Assembly (NCBI RefSeq): GCF_958979055.1
Contig: NC_084888.1
Location: 32,217,804-32,281,803 of the forward strand
From: Alnus glutinosa
Lineage: Eukaryota; Streptophyta; Magnoliopsida; Fagales; Betulaceae
Length of the DNA: 64,000 nucleotides
Direction: 5' to 3'
Part shown: in pieces, positions 36,068 through 50,830 of the stretch
Numbering within the stretch: the first letter of the stretch is position 1
Layout of the letters: the number at the start of each line of letters is the position of its first letter
The notes under the pieces: model-generated
The model's input: the letters and a program-made list of their open reading frames with translations, nothing else
Database searches by the model: none
Told to the model about the DNA's origin: nothing
Program-made: the position numbers and the translations under genes

Positions 36068-36420
36068 CGGGGTGTGGCTTTTTCTTGGATGGAGGAGTGA
36101 GATCCACAAATCTGGGAATCAAATTATGAGTAGTATTCATGAGCTTGGAACCAAATCCAGATAACAACCTTTAGATTGTTTAGTTTTCGTATTCTTTTTT
36201 TTCTTTTTCTCTCCCTAAAAGATTGCAGTTTCGATGATGTTACTTATCATCTTTGCCCTACAGGTATTATGGTGTATGGCTGATAACTCGCTGTGGTGCG
36301 CTTCTGAAAGCTGGATATAACCTTAATGATTGGACTCTTTGTATAGTCATCCTCATCCTCGCCGGGATAGTTTGTCGTGTGATAGCATTTTTTTGTATGT
36401 TGATCTTCCAAAAGAAGTGA
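21925..36420 (+). CDS. ABCG24: ABCG-family half-transporter with long Cys-rich N-terminus (ABCG24/ABCG28 type)
   Basis: An ATP-driven membrane transporter of the white-brown complex subfamily; substrate unknown. Exons: 21925-22148, 22566-22642, 25069-25341, 25631-25694, 25789-25935, 26161-26195, 26464-26537, 26826-27748, 28899-29195, 29732-30226, 34773-34921, 35210-35499, 35612-35745, 36264-36420. Every junction keeps phase and the total is 1112 codons plus stop, close to the roughly 1100 residues I recall for Arabidopsis ABCG24. A hydrophobic start (residues 7-26) precedes a Cys-rich luminal region, then a membrane segment near 289-306. The nucleotide-binding domain follows: Walker [10 protein letters not shown] (about 538), signature ISGGQRKRV (about 644), Walker [13 protein letters not shown] (about 666), H-loop VHQPR. 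The C-terminal membrane domain starts after 870 and ends IFQKK. Introns 2 and 10 are swollen by insertions, but the frame is intact. ABCG28 is the alternative symbol. Confidence 0.92.
22811..23015 (+). mobile_element. short LINE 3' fragment with degenerate target duplication in ABCG intron 2
   Basis: Near-identical 18-mers (AAAACAAYAGATCKTCAA, 16 of 18 matching) at 22811-22828 and 22998-23015 flank about 169 bp. That insert is a LINE 3' UTR with CTTGTATACTTCTTGTGTAC and an A-tail. It is strongly 5'-truncated and has no coding sequence. It lies in the gene's sense orientation. Confidence 0.7.
23240..23720. repeat. long foldback (inverted repeat) in ABCG intron 2
   Basis: The left arm (about 23250-23390) holds TTTTGCAATTAAGTACTCAA, AATTTAGGGTGTTCATCTTT and TTAGAATTTTCCGTTAA. 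The right arm (about 23555-23700) holds their inverted versions: TTGAGTACTTAATTGCAAAA, AAAGATAAACACCCTAAATT and TTAACTGAAAATTCTAA. Arms are about 140 bp with a loop of roughly 160 bp. It probably began as a MITE. If transcribed in the intron it would form a long imperfect hairpin. Confidence 0.75.
23762..24506 (+). mobile_element. internally deleted LINE (ORF1-like part plus 3' tail) with 12-bp target duplication
   Basis: AAGTAATTTTTA occurs at 23762-23773 and 24495-24506 around a 721-bp insertion ending in an A-tail. An open frame of 173 codons (to 24335) includes [11 protein letters not shown] and [19 protein letters not shown]. This resembles LINE ORF1 C-terminal sequence from woody plants, as far as I recall. 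It then runs straight into the usual LINE 3' UTR (CTTCTTGTATACTCCGTGTG). Reverse transcriptase is absent, so this is a deletion derivative. It sits in intron 2 of the ABCG gene. Confidence 0.8.
26213..26234. repeat. poly-C tract (22 C) in ABCG intron 6
   Basis: An uninterrupted run of about 22 C lies 18 bp after the exon 6 donor. Runs this long are uncommon and unstable, and the exact length may be a sequencing or assembly artefact. Confidence 0.85.
30227..33570. repeat. insertion-rich part of ABCG intron 10 (retroelement-like)
   Basis: This 4.5-kb intron is the largest in the gene. Around 31600-31760 the sequence (TTTTTCCACAAAAAATCTTG and following) resembles the end region of Copia-type LTRs. 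Between 32640 and 33080 a degenerate motif of the type TCGAACGAGGTTCGATC recurs about five times. Related GTTCGAA words occur at 30720-30990. No intact polyprotein frame is visible. I read it as one or more old LTR-retroelement remnants, but borders were not found. Confidence 0.4.
33572..34616. mobile_element. GCGTAAAAT TIR element, copy 2, in ABCG intron 10
   Basis: The left end is GGCCTTGTTTGTTTTAGCG then TAAAAT. The right end is its inverted counterpart, ATTTTATGTCGAAACAAAC then GGAGCC. Subterminal GGAAAATGTTTTCCG blocks match the copy at 2309-2676. At 1045 bp this copy is nearly three times longer. The extra central sequence (about 33860-34330) differs in character and may be a separate insertion. 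No transposase was found, and the target duplication is unresolved. Confidence 0.65.
36030..36067. repeat. poly-T/poly-G tract in ABCG intron 13
   Basis: About 17 T are followed directly by about 21 G, broken then by CGGGG. Like the poly-C tract in the same gene, its length is likely unstable or mis-called. Confidence 0.8.
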
Positions 36421-38004
36421 GATTAGGCTAATAACAATTCTTTTGCTGTACTACTTATACACACATAGCCACTGAATGCTGCTTTGAGAGGATTGTAGTA
36501 CCAAAATGTCTCGTGAAAATGAGATGAAGATCCTCGAAGTTATCAGTTTAATCTTGGCTCACATTGAGAGAAGAAGAAATCATGTAAAAGGCGTTTTACC
36601 AAATCATTTTGAATGTATATAATGTAATTTAATGGTGCAATGAGGTTTTGTAACTAGTAATATTATGAATTTGTTGCATCTCTAGAGAGTGCTTTCTGTG
36701 GGAAGTTCTGCATTGAAATCCAGTTATGTTTCTGTTTTGTGTTTGTAGAGATAATGGTTTGAATTCTCTATTGAAAATTTGAAACATGGCAAGGGAGTGT
36801 GACTGCTATTGGCTGCGAGACCTTATTATACAAAAACAATTTTGAGTCAACTCAAAATAACTTGCATAATTTGCATTATGCTATTGCTATTATATTCCAC
36901 CTTCTTCCATTATTAATAAAAGCTATTTTATTTTTTCGCGTACCAAACGTATCCTAAATGTTAAGTTTTCTTCCCGAGTGAGAACTGCAATAATAACCGG
37001 TTCACAAGAGTAAAATAAAAAAGTGGATAATGGTGCATATTGTAGCCTTAGTATGAACACTAGGCTGGAAATTTTTGGGTAGTTTCCCTGAAAAAGGAAT
37101 ACTTAATCCATAATTGAATAGGCATTTCTAATGAGCATTCACATGAAGCAGGGGGAATCAAATTTCACATGCTTTACATGAAGTATTTTCTTTGCTTTTT
37201 ACGTAATAATGAGATTGTAATCCCTCACAAGAACCAGGACAAAGTATATGTTCAAGCCTTTGAAGAATAATTAAAGCTTATAACTCTAATTCTATGATGC
37301 ATTTTAACAAGCATTTGATGTGCAAAAAAATAATCACACTTCAATTACCAATTGATGTTGATCGGGAGCTTTCAGCCATTTGCTCAGCATGTATTACCTC
37401 TTTCTCAGGATGACTATAATTAAGATGGTTTAAGCAGAAATAGAAACTACTTTCATGACAATTTCAAAATCATGAAGTACTAATATTAATAATGTAATCG
37501 ACTTCACCTTTTTTTTTTGTGTGTGTGTGGATACGTGCAAGCCTTACTAGTTATTAGCCTCATTTGCCCACACAAATACATGCAAATTGATTGAAAAAAG
37601 AGAAAGAAAAAGTATATCCAAGGCTAAATAGGAAAAGAAACCCGTTCTATACACGTCTCAAAAGATTTTTGGGGCAAGAATGGTGAGACCCCATCCAAAT
37701 TTATACTCTGGGTGGGGGGGTACAACCCAGTTTTCTGGCATCTCTAACTCTAGATTTCTTGTAAACTGACAGCTTTTGTATAAGTTGAGTCCTCACTACA
37801 TGAACTTGCCAAGGCACACAATCATGAGTGATCAAACGTGCATTGTCATTGCAGCTGGCCATGTAGCAATTCTTCAGTTTCACTGTAGGGGGAAAAAGAA
37901 GTTCACTGAAATGTGGTTCTCCCAATTTCTAAAGATTAAGTTGGATCTTAAATGAAGGCTAACAAAAGATTAGAGGAAAGGTTACCTAATCATTGTGCAG
38001 ATGG
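36421..38004. other. convergent 3' flanks of ABCG and GET3B
   Basis: The 3' UTR of the ABCG gene (from 36421) and that of the minus-strand GET3B gene (below 38005) face each other across about 1.6 kb of AT-rich sequence. No further gene or clear element was seen. A short GGGTGGGGGGGT run lies near 37710. Confidence 0.45.
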
Positions 38005-42548
<4,544 letters not shown>

Positions 42549-43409
42549 TAGTTTCTGGTAGAGAAAAATGCCTTTGCCCCTTTGGGATGGATTGATTGAT
42601 TTATACTAGTAAAGAGAACACTAGCTACAAATTTTACTCCATGGAGCTCACATACCCATGTCCGACCCATTAACCCGTTGCCAACTTCATGTTCATTGTG
42701 TATGCTATAAGCCGGTATACGACCATCGCTGTGGACAACTCTCCCTTGTACGACAGTCGTTTAATGCATTAGGCTGCCCTCTCAAGCTCCGTAGCTTTTT
42801 CCACGTGCAATCTAATCAACACGTTTTTGTCTAATCACTTTAAGCAATGTGGCCTATCGAATGAAACGTTTCCTGTCATTTTTAAAATATTTAAATTCCC
42901 ACGTGGTAGTAAGAAGTGTAAGAATATTAATTAAATTATTAAGTTAATTATTTCATATCAATTTAACATTTTAAAATAAGTAGTGATTTAACACTAATTA
43001 TCATGTAATCATATGTAGAGGCCTTTCGCGCTAACACAAGAGTACCATCAAGGTAATTAGCAATAAGGTTTACTTGGAAAAGATATCTATTGGCAATTGC
43101 TGCAAACTTGTAGGGTTCTTATTTGCAGTATCTTCAAGACTTCTCAAGTAGATTTCAAGAAAGCAATTAGTGTGGCATTAAGTGTAATCCTCAAGTTGAC
43201 ATTTTCCATCTCTGTTCAACATTTGCAATAGGTACCCAAGTGGAAAATGCTGCGCATAGAGCATTTTTAAGTGCTTTGGAATGCATGAATATGTCACTTG
43301 ATTAAAGAAAAAAAAAACCCTTTTAACAAAACAAAATAAGAATAAGGTTCACAGATAATAGTAATACATAACTCATCAACCTCATCTGAAATGTTGCTAC
43401 ATAAATATT
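42549..43409. other. GET3B promoter side and 3' flank of the DNL gene
   Basis: Both neighbours are on the minus strand. About 42900-43000 contains 'agaatattaattaaattatt' ... 'tagtgatttaacactaat', a remnant of TRIM family 2. No gene is seen. Confidence 0.4.
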
Positions 43410-45798
43410 TCAACATTTGCTACCAGCTAAATCTTCAAGCGTCAGATTCAGGGTATCAACAGAACCTTTCTTCACTTCTTCGCCACGAGCAGCCAGGTAT
43501 TCTTCAACACTTCCTGGTTCTCCAAACCATCCGAGACGATCTGCAATCAGGTGTAGATTATTACATCCGCCACACCGTGCCACCACCACCCCTTTCTCAT
43601 ATGATTCCCGACACACTGTTTTGACAGATCTTGTTTCACAGACCTTGCAAGTAAAGATCATGGCAAGATCATGCCTTAAGGATGCTTTCAGGTTGGAAAT
43701 AGCAGAATACTTCACAGATGAGCTGTCATTACTGTTTGTATTGGAGGGAACATTAGCTGCGTTGCAATCAGGCTTCAAAGTGCCAGCTTCATGATTTTCC
43801 AAATCCTCATTAGCATGGCTGGTAGGATTTGTTTGCGTCTGAATCGCTCTTTTACAAAATTCGGATCTGCTCAAGGGTGCATTTGCATAAGGAAGAAATT
43901 GCCAAAAAGGTTCTGCCACCAATAAGCACACACATGCACACATGACTAAGATACCAAGCAAAAATGATCAACATTCAAGCAGGAAAATATGTAACCAGAG
44001 GAAGACATCCATGTGAAACATATGAATGACAAAAGGAAACTTGGCTCAACCAGTAAAGTCAGAACAAAGTCTTGTGCAGAGAGCTAATATACATATCAAT
44101 AAAAAAAACTTTCAACATTCTTGAAGTGCTCATTTCCACTTTAACTTCTATACCTCCTAGGTCTCAACATCGTCGTCACTATTAAGAGTCTCACATTACT
44201 AAGGTATACTTGAATTGTGGGCTTTATAAACCTTGAACAAACCTCTTCCCTTAAGGTACCTTTTGTGGAAGAGTAAGGCCCAATGGACTTTATCATAGTA
44301 TCAGAGCTTCAGGGCCTTGGACAATATTGAGTCTTCCCTCCCGTTGTACACGTGTTTGGACAATAGTGCCACACGTGAGGGGGCGTGTTAAGAGTCCCGC
44401 ATTGCCAAGGTATACTTGGGTTGTGAGCTTTATAAGTCTTGAGCAAACCTCTTCCTTTAAGGTGCATTTTGTGGAAGAGTAAGGCTCAATAGACTTTATC
44501 AGTCACCACTCTATATTTACTAATTTTAAGTAAAATGCTTCCTTAATGCGGTAGTCACCAAGTATTATGAACTTACTACATGACCATAGGACAACACGTG
44601 GCTACTATAATTGATATCAAGTAATATGTTTCTTAGTATGACGGTAACACAAAACCTAATACTAACATCAATACTTCATCCATCCACTCCAAGTTCAGAG
44701 CAGCATCTCAGATTTAAGGCTATAAACAGAGAAATCAAAGATTAGTTCTAATTGCAATACAAACGACGATCAGAACATATTCAAGCATATCCTTGACATT
44801 AATACAAGGATATGTCTTTCTTGACCATCACAATTGATTGGTAATTGCTGCTAGACTGATTATGGTAAGCAGTCAAATAACTGCTAAAAGGGTCCAATCA
44901 ACCCCCTCAAGAACATCACTATTTATTACCTCAGAACTTCAAGATCCATGACCATAGCATATCTAAATTTAAAAATTTTTTAAAAAATGTGAAAGCATGT
45001 CATCCAATCTTCAGAGCATTCACATAGATTAATAATGTCAAAAGAATAATAAGCTAATATTCCATAGTTTGCTCTCCAAAATTCAAATAAGATGTGCTAT
45101 GTCTGATTCTCCTAGTTGGCCTAATCCATCAATGAAAAATGGATCTTACAACCTAGCAAATGCTAAAGACAAAACATTGAAATGAAAAAGATATTGCCAA
45201 TAAACCTAGAAAATGCCAACAATGATCAAAAACCGCAGGATAGTCCCGCTTCCATTTCAGGTAAGAAAATACCCTTCGAGTCTGCTCATTAAGGAAATTA
45301 TCAATACATGCCTCAGAAAACAAGAATAGGAGTTTATGAATACCTAGGAAAAATGCAAACTTGAAGACTAGTTTTACATTCAATCTTCAGTTCCATTCTA
45401 CTCAAAAGTTAAAATTAGGTAGAATATTGGCACTGATAACACTTCTGAGCAGAACCAAACACAACCGACAACTTAGCTACATGTTCGCAACATTCCAACT
45501 CAATAAAGAAAGTGCAAAGCCTTCAAAATTTTAGTATACACGTTTCAATTTCCTCAGTTTTCTTGGAAATCCAACATAGCATACGAGTCTTCAACTCACC
45601 AAGACCCATAATCCCCAAAGACCAAGATAAAAGAACATCATGGTTCCAAACACATCAATCATAGCGAGTATAATTTCTTGGGTTTTTGCATGAGGGGTAG
45701 AGACAGTGAGACGCACCTTTAAGGAAACCGGTCTGAGGCTGAGTCTGGTTACGGACGAGGAGTGAGAGTAGTCGTTTCGGCAACATCCTCGCCGCCAT
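43410..45798 (-). CDS. DNL/Zim17-type zinc-finger protein, probable mitochondrial Hsp70 escort protein
   Basis: Proteins of this family (yeast Zim17/Tim15/Hep1) bind mitochondrial or plastid Hsp70 and keep it soluble and import-competent. Two exons on the minus strand, 45717-45798 and 43410-43912, join in phase to 194 residues. The N-terminus MAARMLPKRLLSLLVRN is basic and amphipathic without acidic residues, which suggests a mitochondrial presequence. After a variable Asn/Ser-rich stretch the conserved domain starts near 107. It has four zinc ligands in two pairs, CKVC (116, 119) and CGGC (141, 144), then NNLHLIADRLGWF and the family's EEYLAARGEEVKKGS block. The DNL signature itself is relaxed to DRL. 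The plant gene I recall as closest is At1g68730. The 1.8-kb intron carries a complete TRIM retrotransposon. Confidence 0.85.
44175..44506 (+). mobile_element. complete TRIM retrotransposon with 5-bp target duplication
   Basis: GTCAC at 44175-44179 and 44502-44506 flanks two 116-bp direct terminal repeats (44180-44295 and 44386-44501). They share AAGAGTCYCRCATT, AAGGTATACTTG and TTTGTGGAAGAGTAAGG, and both end ...GACTTTATCA. The 90-bp interior starts with TAGTATCAGAGC, close to the initiator tRNA-Met primer-binding site. It ends with the purine tract GTGAGGGGGCG. There is no coding sequence, so movement depended on other elements. It lies in the DNL gene intron, antisense to the gene. Confidence 0.88.
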
Positions 45799-46027
45799 GG
45801 TCGGTCACAGCCCAAGTTCGCAGGTTAGAGACGCAGATAAAATCCGAAAATACCACTTGTGTCTTAGATATAGAGAAAATTACAGTGTGCCCCTTAATTT
45901 TTGGGATTTATATATTTCAAGCCAAGCCTGTGTTTTTTACCAGCCGGGCACAATTTATCCTTTTCCTGCGATCCCATTCTGCTTGGTAAATTTTCTCTAC
46001 ACTTTACCTATTTCTTTATTCTTTTTT
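45717..46027 (-). promoter_or_regulatory. DNL gene first exon and upstream region
   Basis: The DNA above the ATG at 45798 is moderately GC-rich to about 45840, then AT-rich up to the foldback element at 46028. The promoter must lie in these roughly 230 bp or be built partly from the foldback element. Confidence 0.35.
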
Positions 46028-46418
46028 GGGTTAAATACATATTTGCCCCCGGTGCTTTACGACCTTTATTTTTTGTCCCTTCAGTTTCATTTTTTATCAA
46101 ATTTGGTACCTGTGGTATATGAAAAGACGGAAATGGTACCTCTTTCTGATTTCATGTCCAAAACTAACGTCCACCCACGTCATTGGGTACCTAAAAATTT
46201 GAAGCCTAGAACCCAATTCTTTACACATCGTTTCCAATAATATCCAAACAACATGACAGAAAATGCCATGGGTGGACGTTAGTTTTGGACTGGAAATCAG
46301 ACGGAGGTACCATTTCCGTCTTTTCATATACCACAGGTACCAAAATTGATAAAAAGTGAAATTGAGGGGGCAAAAAATAAAGGTCGTAAAGCACATGGGG
46401 CAAATATGTATTTAACCC
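46028..46418. mobile_element. foldback MITE upstream of the DNL gene
   Basis: The ends are GGGTTAAATACATATTTGCC at 46028 and the exact inverted GGCAAATATGTATTTAACCC at 46418. The inverted homology runs about 150 bp inward through GGTACCTGTGGTATATGAAA, AGACGGAAATGGTACC and TCCAAAACTAACGTCCACCC. The element is 391 bp with a short loop, so a transcript would fold into one long hairpin. A single-arm relative starts at 60864. Target duplication is hard to judge in the flanking T-rich sequence. Confidence 0.8.
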
Positions 46419-46543
46419 TTTTTTTTAGCTATTTGCTTTTTTAAAACATATACATCTCCTTTTGTATTTTAATTACTTACTTTTACTATTTTATGTAAAT
46501 ATTCTTTATTTTATAAAGCACCTATATTTTAAAATCATGTGCC

Positions 46544-46583
<40 letters not shown>

Positions 46584-47382
46584 AGCTACAACTCCCTAAG
46601 TTTTTGGTTAAAATAGCTAACCAGATGAAACTGTGCGCATTTTCACTCAAATTTACATCTCGACTAGATAAAATAACATTTGACTAACAAAATGTAAATG
46701 TTATTATTGCAGCTCTTCTGTGCTCGAATAGGGGTGGAGCCCACTTACCTTCTCACATTAGCCTCTCTTAGTAAGAAAAAAAAACTAATGGATAGGTAAC
46801 GGCAGTTTGCGGAAGAATGTCGTCAACGAAACAGGTATTCGCTCATGGTGTAAATTGTGAGTGCTAACAAGAGAACCTATAAAATTTAGTTCTTGATCAG
46901 CTTCTGAGAGACTAAGAGGTATGTATATTTACATCAGATGATGAATCTCCTTATAAGGTGGTGAACCGGATTAGACGTTGAAGCTCGTGTTTACTATTTG
47001 GATTTGAGAAATCTAAATTGACCAAAAGGACTCTTCGGAAGGAGCTCGATCTCCGAGAAAGAGCCCCAATATAGACTAAAGATCTGTTGTAAAATATCCA
47101 TAATAACAGTGGCGCGTGAGAGTTTTACGGAGGAAGCTGGTTTCAAAATGGGAGACAGTATTAAAGCCTCTGTTTTGGATTATAATATTTAGAGATACAA
47201 ACAAATATGATAAATGTTGGTAGTATTTCAAACAGTCAAATTCCTACCAATATCGATGAATTAATGTCATACATGAACATCGGTGGTTTAATTCTAGCCA
47301 AATTAATCTACAAGTTTGCTAATGTCTTGGGGAGAGAATCATTACCGATAGAGTAATATTACATATTACACAAATATTTAGT
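46419..47382. other. AT-rich sequence with (TA)n microsatellite
   Basis: A TA dinucleotide run of about 30 bp lies at 46549-46578. The rest, to the MULE, shows no supported gene or named repeat. Confidence 0.4.
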
Positions 47383-48318
47383 AAATTGTAAGAGAATGCT
47401 TTTAATAAGGATGAACGGTAAATTCTTCATTTTACATCAATTAATTATAAGTAGACTAGTCGTCAAAAACCAAAAAATACAATAAAAATAGAATAAACAT
47501 GAAAACGCCATATCTTTTCCCAACTCATATTTGTTCTTCTCTTAATCTCCCATGGAGGAAGCTACTAATACTACCAAAGTTACAAATATTGGTTTTCTGA
47601 GGGTAGGCAGTTTTAGTGGGTCTTGGGTGATTCATGAACCAACCCACAAACCAGTGGGTCATCGCCGGAGGGGAGGAAAACACCAAGAAAAGGTCGGTAA
47701 ACCGAGAGAGAGAGACTAACCAACTGAGAAAATAGAGGACCCGATCCTCTATGGGTCATCTTCGGCTGAACAAAAGGCGACCTCTAGTGGATCTCAAGCC
47801 CGATTTCCGGCCGATCGTTGGTGGGTCAACGCCGACAAAGCTGAGGGTGTGATTTTCGGCGATTCATCTCATGACCAATCTCATTGTTTTTCCAATGGAT
47901 TTTTTGGATTCCTATGATTTAGTGATTTATGGCTGATCGGATGTTTTGATTATTGAATTGGTGGTTTTGGTTGTGTGGTTTTGGATTTGGTGCCCCTATG
48001 TTGGCTGAGTTTCTATGTGTGGGTGTTTCGATGCGTTGCCAGCGACTTTGGGTTTGGTTGGTCTGGTCGGAAACCACCCCACCACGTGGCCGTCCTAGTT
48101 GAAGCGAGATCTGCCGGCTAAAGTCATGGTCGGCGAGATTTGACGAGCTGTCGGACTGTGGTAGTGGGAGGACGGAGATGGTGAAATAGTGGTAGTGGGA
48201 TTGGCTGCTTTTATTCCTATTCTATTTGGTATGTGTAGCTGATATGTCAAAGTTTTATTAGAGGCTGTAAATAGGGTTTTTATGGTTGGCCCGTATAGAA
48301 GGGGCTCTCAAATTGTAA
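47383..48318. mobile_element. non-autonomous Mutator-like element with 9-bp target duplication, copy 2
   Basis: A perfect 9-bp duplication AAATTGTAA (47383-47391 and 48310-48318) encloses a 918-bp element. The left TIR begins GAGAATGCTTTTAATAAGG. The right, read inward, begins GAGAGCCCCTTCTATACGGG. These pair with the two TIRs of the element at 3216-4298. The interior is GC-richer than its surroundings. It shares GAGATTTGACG and 'cggactgtggtagtgggagg' (48140-48180) with copy 1 on the same strand. Much of the remaining interior (47560-48100) is not alignable by eye. No transposase is present. Confidence 0.85.
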
Positions 48319-49475
48319 ATATTTTACAAAACTAATATGGTAAAGTTTAGTAGTCATTGAATATATACTTTTGTTTAAGAATGGTTGATCTAAGGGCTAC
48401 TAAATCTAACATGGTCAGTAGCATTACTCTTTAAAATACGGTCTACAACTATAGCTTCCTATGGATAGAGATACCCTACAGTTTATTTGAAATGCAAGGC
48501 AATTCTTCTAATCCAAACAATTTGTTATAAATGAACAACTTAAATTGAGCCACGTTAATAATAAAATAAAATCAAAAAAATCAAAAGAAGGTAATGGGTG
48601 GTCAGACCACCCTTTAAAATTTGCCTACCCCAAGTATGATTGGGGTGGACAAACTGTTCCCCCAACCTTTGAAGGTGATTACTAGCCACCCCGAAACTTT
48701 AGGGGTAGTGTGACATCTACCCATTGAATGACCAAACACCACCCTCAAAAGGTGAGAGGCGGCTAACCACCTTCAAAGAGTGGAGTGGTTGCTAACCCCT
48801 TAAGTGGTTGACTGCCTTAATAAATAGATATATGTTAGCTGCACAACAATGTTAATATTTCTAACATTTTTAATTTTTAATTTTTTTAAAAAATATTGAA
48901 TACGTTAATATTATTATGCAAATAATATATCTCTAAGGAATAGAATGATTACAGGGTGATCAACCACTTGGGGGTGCAGACCACCTTTAAAAAATATTTT
49001 CTAAAAAAAAAAAAAAGGAAGAATATTAGATCCGCTTCCTACTTTATAACGTGCAGACTGCGCGTGGTACAAGGATTATTCGATACGTCATTAGTTGTCG
49101 AAGCCTATTACGTCATTCACCACATCTTTTTCCGTGTCTGATGATTATTTTGATGAGCAAAGTTGGAAAATATGAATCAAAAGAGAAAAAAACTAAACAT
49201 GACACTGATCGTCCGATGAAAAGTCCATGATGATTTTTGCTTCTGTACGTTATGACATTGACCATTTATTCAAAGATATTTTGATTTCTTCTAAAAATAT
49301 CGACCAGGATAAGGTAAGCATTATCCTAGGCATTAATAATTACCCGATGAAAGAGGAAGAGGGTGTTACAATCTAGTCTATTGTTTCTTGGGCATCATTT
49401 TCTTAGTGCATTTCTACCTGTTTTTTAATCATTTTTCTTAAATATATATAGGAAAGAAGACCAGCTTCTTTTTTT
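48319..49475. other. intergenic sequence with a CCACC-rich repeat
   Basis: About 48595-48980 contains many GGTGG/CCACC words in mixed orientation (GGGTGGTCAGACCACCC, TGGTTGCTAACCCC, GGTGATCAACCACTTGGGGG). This is a partly palindromic block that I cannot assign to a family. No gene is seen. Confidence 0.35.
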
Positions 49476-49569
49476 CTAAAAAAAAACTATTATTTTTTGT
49501 AACATTAAAATATTATTTTTAATTTTTTTCGTTTGTCTTTTTATTAATTTCTTTTCTTCTCTCTCGTTG

Positions 49570-49805
49570 TCTCCGTCTCTCGAATGGTGGAAGAAGAAAT
49601 CCTGAGCTCCAAAGAGGGAGACACAGATCAAACCCATCCAAGAATGCAGACTAAAAGAAATTAGCCAAGATCCATCGTCCTCCTGAAACTTTGTCCAAAT
49701 CCCAAAAACCCCATATGCCAAAGCCACTCCTTGAAGACACAAATGCACAGATTTCTTGGAGTACTGGAACCAGGCAACCATGTATTTACCAGAATCGCTA
49801 GAAAC
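49570..49805 (-). pseudogene. cytochrome b561 (ascorbate ferrireductase-like) gene fragment
   Basis: The minus-strand translation gives YSKKSVHLCLQGVALAYGVF, GIWTKFQEDDG, then SLHSWMGLICVSLFGAQ. This matches, as I recall, one exon of plant cytochrome b561-domain proteins of the transmembrane ascorbate ferrireductase 4 type, with the heme-binding His of LHSW. A CTAG-type acceptor-like site precedes it (near 49800). The segment between DDG and SLHSW is altered, the sequence after GAQ is unrelated, and no other exons are nearby. It is an isolated, probably dead fragment beside a hAT-like element. Confidence 0.6.
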
Positions 49806-50657
49806 AGAAAATACAGCATCAAGCAAGCCCCATTACCTAAATTTACTCTTCATGCTCTAATTTCTGGGTTTCTAATACTGAGTAAGGTTTCTAATTTTTG
49901 GGTTCTTTCACTACCTTCTCCACTGACGAGAATAAAACCAATCACCAGAAAATGACCAGCACTGCTACCGCAAGCCTTGAGACTCAGGCGAAGAAGAGGC
50001 GTGGGCAGGGCCGGCTCTTCCATTAGGCGACTAAGGCCCCCATTGGAAAAAGGCCCCCAAAAATAGTATTGCTCTATAGATATAGATATGAAAAAATTAA
50101 GACAGATTTGTTTTTCTTTTTAAAAAGGCCCAATTATAGTGAACAACGATTTTACTAAAGAAAGGGAAAAAAAAAAATGCATTAACTCTAAATCTCATGG
50201 ATAAGTCAACCGTAAGGCCCAGGAACACAAGATTTTGCCAAAGAAAAATAAATACAGTTCCTTTGATAGATTAAAGAACCCTCACATAGAAAAACCAACT
50301 GTCAGATGCCTAGGAACACAAAAGGTTCGTAAAAAAAAGAGCAATCTCTCCATTTGAGACTCTATAACTCCCGCACAGAAAAATCAATAGAAGAAGCAAA
50401 TAACACTTTCTTTGTTTTGAAAAAAAAATACAAAACAATCTCTCTCAGTAAATTACCAAAATCACTCTCTAAAATGTGCTGCAATTTCCTCCGGCAGCCA
50501 AGAAGTAGGAGCCTAGGAGGTGCAGGACACTGCTACAAGCTTGCCCGCTCGACCACCAGCCAACTCTAACCTCCAGCCTCTCTCCTACGCTCCATTCGTC
50601 AATCTCTTGCACACAGTGGTCCGCTATCTCTTCTCCACTCGGACCACTCCACTCTGG

Positions 50658-50830
50658 CTCTAAGAGCATTCACAGTGGGTTATGTATAACCCACTGTGAA
50701 TCTATAATAGCTAACAAGACTCAAAAAATGATGCTCCATTGGATTACCCATCTGCACGCTAGGATAGATTGAGGCTGCATTGGTGAACAGTACAACGCTA
50801 TCTGTAGCGTTATACTGTTCACCCATCTAT
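50658..50830. repeat. palindromic MITE-like segment inside the hAT-like element
   Basis: AAGAGCATTCACAGTGGGTT is followed at once by the inverted AACCCACTGTGAAT. Further on, GGTGAACAGTACAACGCTA and its near-inverted TAGCGTTATACTGTTCACC form a second small hairpin. A matching AAGAGCATTC end in inverted orientation (GGGAATGCTCTT) lies at 53340-53357, outside the hAT-like boundary. Confidence 0.55.

Noticed and set aside
45797-46240. 147-codon plus-strand open frame
   Set aside because: It starts antisense to DNL exon 1 and runs into the foldback arm; aromatic-rich translation with no domain.
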